Source: Cepaea nemoralis | Taxonomy: Eukaryota > Mollusca > Gastropoda > Stylommatophora > Helicidae | Assembly (NCBI GenBank): GCA_014155875.1 | Contig: JACEFZ010002133.1 | Span: 425,001 to 489,000, forward strand | Direction: 5' to 3' | Length of the DNA: 64,000 nt | Shown: piece by piece, positions 37,746 to 48,545 of the stretch | How positions within the stretch are numbered: position 1 is the first letter of the stretch | Layout of the letters: each line of letters begins with the position of its first letter | Notes under the pieces: generated by a model | The model's input: only the letters and a program-made list of their open reading frames with translations | Database searches by the model: none | What the model was told of the DNA's origin: nothing | Made by a program: the position numbers and the translations under genes

Positions 37746-38140
37746 ACGAACAGGTTCTTTGGCGACGGTTATATATATATATTTATCACAGCTTCAGTGT
37801 GAGATCACGTATCACGTAAAGGCAAGACAGAACACACCAAAAGCTCCCATACGTCTGGCACCTCTTTGTCAACCGATGTTTCCATGACACCAACAAAGAC
37901 CACGTGTGAAAGGCAACACACAATCACACATCTCAGAATTTTACCTAAGAATGACGCCCCCCCCCCCCCCCACCCCCTTAGTTAGTTCATTGGTGAAGAA
38001 ATTGGTTGGAGGCAGTGTAAAGGTGTTTTTGTTAGAAATGTTGAGAAAATCCTGGACACAAGAGTAAAACAACCGATCAGTTAGGATCAGATACCGAGAG
38101 ATACGGGTGTTATAATATTACTACTCAACAAGATGATGAA
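37746..38140. other. No recognisable gene
   Basis: A 15-C run lies at 37957-37971. Otherwise I see nothing that I can name. Confidence 0.4.
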
Positions 38141-38214
38141 GGGACACGTGACATGTATGCGGCATTTAAAGAATATGATTAAAAGGATTGTAGTTGGAGG
38201 CGAAGCAGAAGAGG

Positions 38215-38383
38215 GTGAAGAAGAAGGGAGGAGGAGGAGGATGAGGAGGAGGAGGAGGTGGTGGAAGAAGAAGAAGAAGAAGAAGAAGAAGAAGAAGAAG
38301 AAGAAGAAGAAGAAGAAGAAGAAGAAGAAGAAGAAGAAGAAGAAGAAGAAGAAGAAGAAGAAGAAGAAGAAGAAGAAGAAGAA
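38215..38383. repeat. (GAA)n microsatellite with GGA lead-in
   Basis: GGA-rich text from 38215 passes into about 40 GAA units from 38263. The poly-Glu, poly-Lys, poly-Ser and poly-Leu frames are artefacts. Confidence 0.96.
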
Positions 38384-38510
38384 TCCCGATTAACCGATTC
38401 ATTGACCCCGTTGCATTTCCCGGCGCAATCAGACGCGAGTGACATTTTGCCTCTTGTAACGGAGGACCTTGTCATGAGCGATGCGTGTATTTCTGTCCAC
38501 CTCGTGACCC
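38384..38510 (+). repeat. Dispersed repeat M, right half
   Basis: CGATTAACCGATTCATTGAC, then GCATTTCCCGGCGCAATCAG, then GATGCGTGTATTTCTGTCC. It aligns with 38889-39003 and, inverted, with about 48355-48455. At all three loci an AAG/GAT-type microsatellite precedes it. Confidence 0.78.
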
Positions 38511-38679
38511 CGCAGCTCTCCCCCAATCAGCCTTGCCTTGGCATGAAGCGAGCAGATTACACAAACTCTTGTCCTGAGTAACACGTTCTGAATATTTCAA
38601 ACCCATCGTTTCAATGTTGGGGAGAACACACGGCTGTGAAGATTTGGGTGGTGGGATTAGCATTATTTTCCCATTTGTA

Positions 38680-38812
38680 AGCTGGGTAGGGAATATTGGA
38701 GTGAGGGGAGCACAGAACAGCTAATTGTGATTAAAAACTACACATGGCCACTGCCGTCTCAAAGGTTGGAATTCTAACACTGGGGGGGGGTGTGTGGTGG
38801 TGGTGGTGGTGT

Positions 38813-38867
<55 letters not shown>

Positions 38868-39075
38868 AAATAAGAAGAAAAAGAATCACGATTAACCGAT
38901 TCATTAACCGCGCTGCATTTCCCGGTGCCATCAGACGCGGGTGTCATTTCGTTTCTTTTAACGGAGTATCTTGTCATAATGAGTGATGCGTGTATTTCTT
39001 TCCTCGAAGGGAGCACAGAGCAACGAAGTTTGATTAACTGCACAGCCGCCTCAACTCAATGCCAGAATATACTGG
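38680..39075 (+). repeat. Dispersed repeat M, most complete copy, interrupted by a (GGT)n(GAT)n array
   Basis: The left half (38683-38782) ends in GGTTGGAATTCTAACA. A microsatellite follows (about 38784-38866), then the right half starting CGATTAACCGATTCATTAAC at 38889. After GTATTTCTTTCCTCG the left-half text begins again (GAAGGGAGCACAGAGCAAC, 39005), so the element is arranged in tandem or is circularly permuted. I do not recognise the family. Confidence 0.7.
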
Positions 39076-39224
39076 AAACACATTACTATGGGCGCCATCG
39101 TTGTAGATGTGTCCTTAAATTGTTCAGTGGCAGCAAGGTGTACTCCTACACATCAGGTAGTGATATTCTCCTTTTTCGTCTATTCTTCTCCTCGTGCTTT
39201 TCTTCTCTTCACCCTCGTCCCATC

Positions 39225-39430
39225 GACAACCTTCTATTATTATCATTATTATTATTATTATTATTTTCGTGTTTTTTTTTTTGTCTTGCACCTCTCCCTC
39301 TTCTTCTACTCTTCTTATTGTTATCATTATTATTGTTAATATTCGTGTTCTGTTTTTTTCCGCCTACCCTCTTCTTCTTATTCCTATTTTTTCTCTCCCC
39401 CCCCCCCCCCCCACCCCCTCTTCTCATTAA
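39225..39430. repeat. ATT and CT-rich low-complexity region
   Basis: (ATT)n occurs at 39237-39266, followed by TCTTCTT-rich text and 16 C at 39397-39412. Confidence 0.85.
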
Positions 39431-39439
39431 TATTGGCTC

Positions 39440-39652
39440 GTTTTGAACTCAAGTGTAGTACATATACGTGCTACTACATTTTTACATATGGATAAGCTTT
39501 CCCTAATGACAGTATCCCTCGCCCCAGGCGAACACACTCCTGACTTCTGAGGTACTTGTAATTTACCAAATCAAGGACGAGAAGTCAAGATTTTAGCCCA
39601 ACCGACCGATGTAGGGGTTGAACCCGCTACCTCAGCATTAGCACACTCAACC
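39440..39652 (-). mobile_element. tRNA-derived SINE family B
   Basis: The minus strand reads a head with box B AGCGGGTTCAACCCCTACAT near 39620-39640, then TCCTTGATTTGGTAAATTAC and AAGTACCTCAGAAGTCAGGA near 39545-39585. It ends near TTGAGTTCAAAACGAG. The opposite-strand relative at 46872-47145 shares the order of all these blocks. Confidence 0.75.
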
Positions 39653-40680
39653 AATCATGTGCCATGCTGGAAAGCATGGGCGGTCATGACTCGCCATTTC
39701 ACTTGATCACCAGAGTCGTGGATCAGCTCAGTGTTCCTGTCTCGTCCATGCCATGTGGCCAAGCCATCCAGGTATTTTCCTCTCGGTCTTCCTCTTGGTC
39801 TGTTCCCTTCGATCTTGCCAGTTGTCACTAAGTTCTCCAATCCATTTCTTCTCATTACATGTCCAAAACATTTTGACTGTCTTCGTCTAATTTCTCTAAT
39901 CAATTTACGATTTTCATTTGTCTCCTGTAGTACTTGGTCATTGGTTTTTCTGTCTGTCCATGGTATTCTTTGCATTTTCCTCAGAAACCACTTTTCTGCA
40001 GCCATCAGATGTTTTTCAGCTTGACTGCTCATTGTCCAAGTTTCACATCCATACAAAAGAACAGGCTCTATGTATCACCTCAACTCTTTTTCTCGTTTCA
40101 ATTGACATCTTTTTATTGGTCAGAATGTTTTTCATCTTGCTAAAGGCTACTTTCACCATGGCAATTCTTGTTCTAATCTCTTCAAGGCATCTCCCATCAG
40201 ATGTTATGACTGTTCCGAGATAATTGTACCGATTCGCTTGTTGAAGAATATTCCCATTCACTTGTATATTACATTGTGGTACTTCGTTCTTCCTAGTGAC
40301 GACCATAACCTGTGTCTTCTTACAATTTAATTCCAACCCCAGCTGCTCACTGTGTACAACAACCGCACCTACTAATTGTTGTAGATCTTGTGCATTGTCT
40401 GCAATCAATACTGTATGATCTGCATATCTAATGTTATTGATGTTTCGTACTCCAATGCCGATTCCATTTATATCTTCTACATTTCTGAAAATATTTTCAC
40501 TGTATAGGGAAAAAAGAGAGACATTACACATCCCTGCCTAACACCTCTCTTAATAGGTTGATATTGTCCCACTTCATTATCAATCCTTATGGCAGCTTGT
40601 TGTTTCCAATATATGTTTTTTATAAGTCTAATGTCTTTCCCATCAATTTGTAGATCTGCAAGCATATCTACACACTGCAC
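39650..40680 (-). mobile_element. RTE-like LINE, 3' half of the reverse transcriptase ORF (copy C)
   Basis: The minus strand encodes, from near 40675, LADLQIDGKDIRLIKNIYWK, then IKRGVRQGCVMS, then a catalytic box whose second aspartate is changed: RYADHTVLIAD where copy A has RYADDTVLIAD. YLGTVITSDGRC, LYGCETWTMSS and FGHVMRRNGLENLVTTGKIE follow. The C-terminus ends HAFQHGT with a stop and a short TTGA tail at about 39655. Frame breaks lie near 40510 and 40075. The 5' truncation point abuts (ATT)n at 40680. Confidence 0.88.
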
Positions 40681-41195
40681 TATTATTATTACTATTATTA
40701 TCATTATTATTCTCGTTCTTTTCCTTCTAACCCAGAGTTGTTATACCTTACACGGTTTAGCCCAGCTTCACTTCGGCAGGCATTTATGATGTCGCTGTAC
40801 CAAGGACCAACACAGCCTGGTATTTACTAGCAATTCAGCACAAAGCAACACCGGATCGCGGTACAAGAAAGAGTCTCTCCTAGAAAGTTTATGCGCAAAC
40901 TTGGTTATTGATTTATATAGCAATGTATTAGATTCTACGTGGCTGTAAACATTGACTCGTATTGAAGTCACAGAGATTGACACTTAGATATCTTTTATAA
41001 TACTTTTTACCGCGTTAATACTCTGAGTGAGGGGGGTCTTCACTCCCCGCTTTAAACAGAGACATTGACTTGTATAGTCATTTATTGATTCTTTTGGATA
41101 ACAGTTGGTACTTAGCTTGTGAAGTAGTTTTTTCAGGTTAATTATTTGTTGTATGTTCTTTAATTCATTTTGTTCCTTGTTTGCATTATATTCGT
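40681..41195. other. No recognisable gene
   Basis: After a short (ATT)n stretch I see no named element. AT-rich with no long frame. Confidence 0.4.
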
Positions 41196-43455
41196 TTGTC
41201 TAATTAGTTATCATTGGCACCTTTCCGTCTTGACAGACGATAGTTTGGTACATTGTGCTTCAAAAAGGCTTAATAACTGTCATATGGCAATAACTACGAT
41301 CCATGGCGGTGGCGAGTGTGGCTGGTAAGGCCAATTCTTGCTGCAAATGTTTGCCCACAGTAGGTGCATGTGAAAACATGGTCATTTCCACCATTTTGCA
41401 CCATCTTACGTCTCTCACGCTCTGTGTGTGCTTTATCTGCAATGATTTTCTCCTTTGTCTTTATTCCATTTCTGATAGTTGCCCTCCATGCAACACGTTC
41501 AGCGGCGACGTGCTCCCATTGTGCATTATCAATGCCTGTATCAATCATGTCCCTGCTTACACACATCCTTTGTATCGCAGTAGAGGCCGACCCTGAGATC
41601 TCCTACCCGTCTGTAATTCACCAAAAAAGATGTCCTTTGGTATTCTACCATCATCCATCCTCCTAACGTGTCCTATCCATCTAAGTCTACGAAGACTGAG
41701 CATGGAATACACCGTCACACAACCTGATCTTTCCAATACTTCAGTATTTGTGATTTTGTCTTGCCACTTAATACCAAGTATTCTTCGCAGACACCGCATA
41801 TGAAAGCTGTTTAAACGTTTCTCTTGGCGTGAGTAAGTTGTCCAGGTTTCACTGCCATAAAGAAGAGTACTAAGGACACAGGCTTGGTAGACGAGGACTT
41901 TTGTTTTGGCAGTAAGCTTCCTGTTCTCCCAGACTCTTTTTGCTAACATGTTCATTGTTGTTGCTGCCTTGCCAATCCTGATGTTGATTTCCTGATCGAG
42001 GGATAATTTGCTATTTACCTCTGATCCTAGATATGTAAAATGGTCTACTATCTCCAGTTCGGCGTCGTCAATAAAGATTGATGGTACACCATGTGCACCT
42101 TGTGACATAATCTGTGTCTTCTTTTTGTTAATTGTTAAACCAAATTCAGAACAAGCATTGGAGAATGCAGATAGTAGATGTTGTAATTCTTCCTTAGAGT
42201 GGGTCGTAATCGCAGCATCATCCGCAAAAAGCAACTCTCTGATTAGTACCCTGCTAATTTTGGTCTTGGCCTTCAATCTCTGAGCATTATAGAGGCCACC
42301 ATCTGAGCGTGAGTGAATGTATATACCGTCATCCTGATCACGAAAGGCATATTTCAGTAGAAGTGAAAAGTATATCCCAAAGAGGGTGGGGGCTAGTACA
42401 CAACCTTGCTTAACTCCACTCTTGATTTCAAACTCTTCTGAAGTTGAGCCATCAAACTTGATTATACCCTTCATGCCTGTGTGGAACGATTCCACAAAGG
42501 ACAGAAAAGTTGGTGGACAGCAAAAACGACTGACCAAATCGAATGCCTTTGTGAGGTCGATGAAGGCAATAAACAGTGGCTGATTTTGTTCCCGGCATTT
42601 TTCTTGCATCTGTCGCAATGAGAATATCATATCAATGGTAGACCGGTTCTGACGGAAGCCGCACTGTGATTCGGGGTAGACTTGATCTCCCAGGACTTGA
42701 AGTCTGCGCAGGACAATTCTGGCAAATACTTTCCCAACAATACACAGAAGTGAGATACCCCTATAGTTGTTGCAGTCGCTCCGATCTCCCTTGTTCTTGT
42801 ACAGCGTTATTATGTTTGAATCTTTGAAATCCTGTGGGACTTGTCCTTCTCGCCAGCATAGCTCTATTAGCTGGTGGATCTGTAGAGCGAGGGTGTCTTG
42901 CCCACTCCTGATCACCTCTATTGGAATCCCATCCTTACCTGGAGCCTTGCCAGATGCAAGCTCATTTATATAGCACACTTAACTTCTGTTATAGTGGGAA
43001 GTGTGTCCAGGTGGTCAAGAGTTGGCAGGGCCTCTATGGCGTTAAGGGCATCATCCGCCAGCTTGGTCTCACTTGAGTAAAGCTCTAAATAGTGCTCGAC
43101 CCATCTATCCATCTGCTGTTTCTTATCAGTGATGATTTCTCCAGTCAAGGTTTTCAGCGGTGCATTTCTTTTGATCATTGGACCACAGGCTTTCTTTATC
43201 CCTTCATACATGCTTCTGATGTTTCCCTTATCACTTGCGATTTGAATGGACTCACATAACTTGATCCAATAGTCATTCGCACACTGCCTGGCAGCCTTTT
43301 GTACATCCTTCCTCGCTTGCTTCAGCTCACTCAGAGTGTTACGCGTTGGTCTTTCCTTGTTTCTTAAGAGAGCTATCTTCTTTTTATCAATCAAGGGCTG
43401 CAGTATCTGGCTGTTTGCCGCAAACCAGTCCTGCCTCTTATGATCCACAATGTCG
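41196..43455 (-). mobile_element. LINE ORF2 remnant with C-terminal C2H2 zinc finger
   Basis: Read on the minus strand from 43448: a linker (HKRQDWFAANSQILQPLI, then a coiled, charged region), a shift near 42972, then RT motifs in order: ASGKAPGKDGIP, NNYRGISLLCIVGKVFARI, CGFRQNRSTIDMIF, FIAFIDLTKAFDLVSR, GVKQGCVLAPTLFGIYF, LLFADDAAITTHS, DHFTYLGSEVNS, LYGSETWTTYSRQEKRLN, LRWIGHVRRMDDGRIPK. After another shift near 41570 the frame ends in CTYCGQTFAARIGLTSHTRH, a C2H2 zinc finger, with the stop at about 41294. A short stretch after the 'AFDLVSR' motif looks deleted. The 5' endonuclease half is missing, cut at the start of the CR1-like element. The catalytic FADD box is intact, but frameshifts disable the copy. 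Confidence 0.9.
41557..42978 (-). pseudogene. Reverse transcriptase open part of the zinc-finger LINE
   Basis: A continuous 473-codon frame covers the fingers, palm and thumb of a non-LTR reverse transcriptase. Motif A is AFIDLTKAFD, motif B GVKQGCVLAP and motif C LLFADDAAI. It is bounded by frameshifts on both sides (about 42972 and 41570), so it is not a complete gene. The first Met is internal and not a true start. Confidence 0.85.
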
Positions 43456-46400
43456 TAATTATACTAATTAATAAATAGTAATTAGTTATATCATTATAAT
43501 ATTGTCATTTACTTATCGATTTGTATTACTGATATTTTGTAAGTTAATGTAATTGTGATTTTTTTATGATCTTGTATTTTTGCTTAACTTTGACTAATTT
43601 ACAATTTCTTCATGGATGAAATGTCTGAGAAGTGGCAACACTGGCTCAATAAGTCAGGAATACACCTTGGACACTTAAACATTTGCAGCTTATTTAACAA
43701 GCTACCAGAGTTAACTTCTATTCTTAATCAAAATTTTCATTTATTCGGCCTTAGTGAAAGTAGGCTTAATGATAAAATTTCAGATGAGGACATCTCTATT
43801 AAAGGGTACAAAGTTTTTAGAAGGGATTCCTGTAGGAAACAAGAGACAGGCATAGTAACCTATGTTTCTAATTTACTAAATGCTCACCGTAGGCTAGACT
43901 TTGAAACTTGCGAAATAGAATGTATTTGGTTAGAGCTAAAACTTCAAAACCGCACATCCCTGATAATTGGCTACCTCTATCGAAATCCCAGTGCTGGACA
44001 CGTCTGGTACGAAAACTTCACTACCATGATGGATGAGGTTTTCGCTTCTGGGAAGGAAATTATACTACTCGGAGACTTTAACATTGACACCAACAAATCC
44101 AACATAATATGGGGAAATATAATTGCATCATACAATTTCCAACAAATAGTACAACAAGCTACTAGAGTAACAAAGTCATCTTCAACAGTCATAGATCACA
44201 TTTATGTAACTTGTTCAGACAACATCATAGAATGCACCGTACCCAATTGTGCAATGAGCGATCACTACCCAATATGCTGCACGTGGTCTAAAAAAGGAAT
44301 TAAAACTCCTAAACATAAACACATAAGTGTAAAATATAGAAATTACAAAAATTTCAACCAAAACGTATTTTTACAGGACTTGCTCAGTTCACCTCTAGAC
44401 AATGTTTATCAGCTTCCTGACCCGGATGATGCTCTGGAATTCTGGATGGAAACCTTTATTGATGTTTTTGATAGACATGTGCTAGTCAAGGAAGTTCCAG
44501 TAAAACACCACGTCAAGCCACCTTGGATCACCCAGGAAATACTTGAAATTATGAGAGACAGAGATAAAGCACATAAAAAGCGGGATCTCAGTGCATACCG
44601 TACTCTTAGAAACAAAGTTCAATATACCATACGACGGGAAAAGAAAAATTACTTTAAGAACTTAGTAATGGATAAAACAAATAGTAATGATATATGGAAG
44701 GCAATTAACACCTTGACAAACAAGTATAACTTCCGAAATTCTTTACCATCAAATCATATTACATGCGACCAATTCAGTAATTTTTTTCAAACTGACATAG
44801 ACCAGTTGAAAGCTTCAATACCTAATTCTCCTTGCAACTTATCTTTATTGTCATCGTTTTGCGAGAATAGATGCTCCCGGGATATTCTTTCCGACATACC
44901 GCTAATGACAACCACTGAAGTATTCACTTACCTCAGTAACCTAAAAAACACAACCTCATCTGGGTTAGATGGAATCAGCAACCGGATTCTCCGTTGTGCT
45001 GTGCCAGTGATCTGTACATCACTAACCTATGTATATAATTAGTGTCTCACCAAAGGCCACTTTCCATCAGCTCTCAAAATCGCTAAAGTGTACCTTCTTC
45101 TTAAATCTGGTTCATTGGACAATGGTCTCCCGAACAATTACAGACCTATTTCATTACTATCATCACTATCTAAGCCACTAGAAAAACACATCCATAAAGT
45201 AACATTACAGTATTTAGTTTGCAACAAGCTTATTGTTGACAGCCAATCAGGATTTCGACCAAAATATTCTTGCCATACGGCCCTAACAAACATGATAGAA
45301 AATTGGCACCAGAATATAAACAACAACAGTCTATGTGGAACTGTGTTTATTGATTTCAAGAAAGCATTTGATATGATAGACCATGTTATTTTAATTTAAA
45401 AACTTGACACAATGAAAATTGGCCCTAATGTAGTCACTCTAATATCATCTTTTCTATCAAACAGAAAGCAAGTAGTATCACATAATAAATCTCTGTCTCA
45501 AACCACTACCTTCAATATTGGAGTACCGCAAGGCTCTATTCTTGGCCCTTTATTATTTGCCATATATATTAACGATCTACCTTTGCATCTTTCGTCGTCC
45601 TGCGATCTATTTGCAGATGACTGTACAGTGTACACAAACGCTGAAAACTATTTTACTGGAGTAGTCTTTACAAGAAGAATTAAATAATGTAGTTAGGTGG
45701 AGCTATTCAAACCGTATGCAAATTAACATCACTAAAACAAAAGTAATGTTATTAACAACCAGACAAAGACTTCAAACTCTAAGCTCACACACATCACTTC
45801 AACTTCACATCGATAACATGCCAGTAGAAAGTGTAATTGAGCACAAAACATTAGGCCTAATCATTGATAGAAACCTAACCTTTAATTCCCACGTTCAAGC
45901 GCTCATTAAACAAACAGCGAAAAAAGTCTACCAACTCGCCAAAATTAAAAACTTCCTTGATGAGGACACAAGGAAACTATACTTCTCATATACAAACACA
46001 CTTTGACTACTGCTCCACAATCTGGGACGGTTGTTCTAATTCAAACACCAAGCGACTTTACTCACTCCAGAAAGGGGCCATGAGTCTAATTTATAGCAAA
46101 CATTTATCTGACAATCCTAGCCTGTATAAACGCCTTCAGTTACTACCATTCCGCAAATGCCTGCTTTTCAATAAAGCTAAACTAATTCACAAAATCCTGC
46201 ATCGGAATGCCCCAAATTACCTTTGGCCATTGTTTAAATATAATGCTAGACACAGTAAACGTTTAAATATACTACACATTCCGAAGCCTAGGATTGACTT
46301 ATACAAAACAAGCTTAACGTACTCTGCAGCTCAGCTGTGGAACAATCTTCCACAAGAAATCAAAGACATCACCAATCCCTATTCATATAATCGCAAATTA

Positions 46401-46748
46401 TTCGAACACTATCTCAATATGGATTACCTTCCCCCCTTAATAATAGAGATAATAATAATAACAAAACCCTAGTATAACAGCCAGTCCCCTTTTTGTAGGC
46501 CAGTATATTCCACATGGCTAATAACAAGTGTCAGACCATTATCTAATATTACTGTGTCGTGTAGTTTTGATGTTCGCATTTTGCCCATGCCTTTATAATG
46601 CATATCTTTTATATTGTTGCTGTTCTTTGTTAGCCTTGAATGATGTGTGAATGAAATAATGTATGAAAGAGAGTGATAGAAGGGCAGAATGTTAGACGGG
46701 CCTGCGTGCCCAATTCTTAACCCTTTGAAAATAAAGTTTGTTCGTTCG
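43456..46748 (+). mobile_element. CR1-like LINE, nearly full ORF2 and 3' end
   Basis: About 155 bp of AT-rich possible 5' UTR (43456-43611) precede an ORF2 with endonuclease and reverse transcriptase domains (43612-46472). A 3' UTR follows that ends GGGCCTGCGTGCCCAATTCT, TTTGAAAATAAAGTTTGTTC and then (GTTC)n. The same 3' end is found at 48140-48215 and, diverged, at 60690-60729. The 3' end with a short direct-repeat tail instead of poly-A is typical of the CR1/L2 group. It starts exactly where the minus-strand zinc-finger LINE is cut, so it may have inserted there, although I do not find that LINE's missing half downstream. Confidence 0.85.
43612..46472 (+). pseudogene. CR1-like ORF2: endonuclease + reverse transcriptase, disabled
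   Basis: Frame 43612-45042 encodes an AP-type endonuclease (LGHLNICSLFNKLPEL, LSESRLNDKISDEDI, GIVTYVSN, IIGYLYRNPSAG, LLGDFNIDTN, VIDHIYVT, AMSDHYPICC) and the start of the RT (SSGLDGISNRIL). A TAG at 45040 interrupts, but the same frame continues: NNYRPISLLSSLSKPLEK, SGFRPKYSCHTAL, FIDFKKAFDMIDHV, then a TAA at 45397, then GVPQGSILGPLLFAIYINDL and LFADDCTVY. After that the frame shifts near 45670 and again near 45990. The C-terminal part includes DYCSTIWDG and AAQLWNNLPQEIKD and ends at 46472. Thus two nonsense codons and two frameshifts disable an otherwise complete ORF2. Endonuclease catalytic residues (GDFN, SDHYP) look intact. Confidence 0.88.
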
Positions 46749-46871
46749 TTCTTCTTTTGTTTTTTCATGTCCCTATTCTTCTTCTGTTGCTTATTGTTAT
46801 TATTCCTGTCTTCTCTTCTTCTTCTCCTCCTCGACCATTTTCCCCATCCTCTTTATATGCCTTGTCTGCAG

Positions 46872-47145
46872 GTCAGCATGGCCAAATGGATAAGAACGTG
46901 TTCTTAAACATTCGGTGTGCTCATGCCGAGGTAAGGAGTTCAACCCCTACACCGGACAGGTTAACTAAAATGTTGCCTTATCGTCCTTGACCTGGGGACA
47001 TAAATTACAAGTACCTCTGAAGTCGGAGTTGGTTCACATGATGGCGAGGGACACTTGTAATAGGGGAAGCTAATCCACACACAAAATTCCCTTCAGCAAT
47101 ATTGGAAGTAGTGTGTATGGACTACGCTTGAGTTCAAAGCGAGTG
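46872..47145 (+). mobile_element. tRNA-derived SINE family B
   Basis: Box A TGGCCAAATGG is at 46879-46889 and box B GAGTTCAACCC near 46936. The body includes TTATCGTCCTTGACCTGGGG, AAATTACAAGTACCTCTGAA, GATGGCGAGGGACACTTGTA and GACTACGCTTGAGTTCAAAG. The relative at 39440-39652 is in the opposite orientation, and part of the 254-bp tandem repeat at 5.4-6.1 kb is related. Confidence 0.8.
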
Positions 47146-47476
47146 AGCGCCAAAAAAAAAACATATGCCTTGTCTGAAACAGGCATAGTGATGAAGACTC
47201 TCCACTACCTTGTGTCATCTGATGGTTCCACGAAATTGATGTTTCTTTCACTGTTATCTGTTGTTTGCCTGATTCAGCTGTCTAGGTACACCTTCCACTG
47301 CCTCTCTGATCTGGTATCTTGAATGCCTTTTATCTTCCACAAGAAATCACAGACACCACCAATCATTATACATACAGTCGCAACCTGTTTGAACACCTAT
47401 CTTAGTACAGACTACATGCTCCCCTAAAAAAAATACCAAACATAAAAATAATAATTATCTCAAATTACAACTAGTA

Positions 47477-47864
47477 CAATGGTTCTTCTTCTTCTTCTGC
47501 TGCATTCATCCGGAGTTTTTTTCTTTCCGGATGTGATTGCGTTGTGCCTGTTTACAGCAGAGCTGCATTCTTGCGCTGTTAGGCCGACACATCCGACTTC
47601 TGCGGGCATTTGTTGACCGGGTTAACCTTCCTGGGTAAAATGGTTCTCAACCTTTTTTGGCCCATGCACCCTTTCACCATATGTTGAGAATGTCACCTCC
47701 CCCTTTCCCCCCCCCCCTCCCTCCCTTTCCAAAATGTGTCACACACACGCACACATATAATTCAAGAAATGGGGACGATCACATGGCATTTTGTGTAATC
47801 CTGAAGCGAGTTTGACTCTGCCAATCAGTGGTCTTAATTTCTCCCCCACCCCTGGAAACCCGGT

Positions 47865-47897
<33 letters not shown>

Positions 47898-47925
47898 CCG
47901 GTTCACCACCAGTTGAGAACCACTG
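47477..47925. mobile_element. hAT-type MITE nested in the CR1 fragment
   Basis: The right terminus is GTTGAGAACCACTG (47912-47925). The left terminus CAATGGTTCT is separated from the following CAACC by a SINE. Flanking 8-bp repeats are AACTAGTA (47469-47476) and AACTAGTG (47926-47933), one mismatch. It contains a 32-G run at 47865-47896. The relative at 32839-33209 shares termini and interior text (GGCCCATGCA.CCTTTCACCATAT, inverted there). Confidence 0.85.
47487..47638 (-). mobile_element. SINE-like element C, inserted in the hAT MITE
   Basis: The copy lies with its (GAA)n tail to the left, as CTTCTTCTTCTTCTG. CATTCATCCGGAG, a T-run and TTCCGGATGTGATTGCGTTG follow, then ACATCCGACTTCTGCGGGCA and GACCGGGTTAACC. 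Direct repeats AATGGTTCT flank it at 47478-47486 and 47639-47647. The T-run lies between CATCCGGA and TCCGGATG, so this end can form a hairpin. Confidence 0.85.
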
Positions 47926-48329
47926 AACTAGTGTAATAAACAATAAACATTCTCATATGTTTGTATGGTACGTGACACCTACCTCTGGTAATTATAATGG
48001 CCACCTTAAAAATTGCTTTACTGAGTCGTGTATTATTGATTATTTTCCACGTGTTTTAATGCATATTGTTTTGTTGTCTAAGATTAGCTTCATAAGTGAT
48101 GTATGAATGAAATAACATGAGAGGAAAGAGATAAGAAGGGCAGAATATTAGATGGGCCTGCATATCCAATTCTTAACCCTTTGAAAATAAAGTTTGTTCG
48201 TTTGTTCGTTCTCTTCAGTTGATCCAATAAATGTCATGTGTCTGGTCCTGATGGTTGTCATGGGAGATCAAGTGAAGCCTGCAGTCATCAATACCTCAAT
48301 GTTGGTTTTTCCTTCTCTGTCCATGATGT

Positions 48330-48483
48330 TCTGAACTTATTTTACAAACAAAGTGGAAAGAAATACACGCATTCGTCATCATGACAAGGTCTCCATCACA
48401 AGAGGAGAAATGTCTGTTGGTGCTGGGAAATGCTGCGCCCATCATTGAATTGGTTATGTGTGATCTTCTTCTTCTTCTCTTAC

Positions 48484-48520
<37 letters not shown>

Positions 48521-48545
48521 CTTCTTCATCTTCTTCTTAAGAAAA
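48330..48545 (-). repeat. Dispersed repeat M (inverted) with poly-C and CTT array
   Basis: Read on the minus strand it gives AACCAATTCAATGATGGGCG, GCATTTCCCAGCACCAAC and GACGAATGCGTGTATTTCTT, matching the right half at 38384 and 38889. As at those loci, AAG-type microsatellite DNA (CTT here, 48467-48480 and 48516-48539) and a 31-C run (48485-48515) abut its upstream side. Confidence 0.7.

Larger units (their letters stand above)
47333..48216 (+). mobile_element. CR1-like LINE, 3' fragment, doubly interrupted
   Basis: The start CTTCCACAAGAAATCACAGA encodes LPQEITDTTNHYTYSRNLFEH, the same C-terminus as the element at 46350 (LPQEIKDITNPYSYNRKLFE). The 3' UTR resumes at 47934 after a hAT MITE and ends TTTGAAAATAAAGTTTGTTC with (GTTC/GTTT)n at 48190-48216. 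It is 5'-truncated, a typical LINE outcome. Confidence 0.85.
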
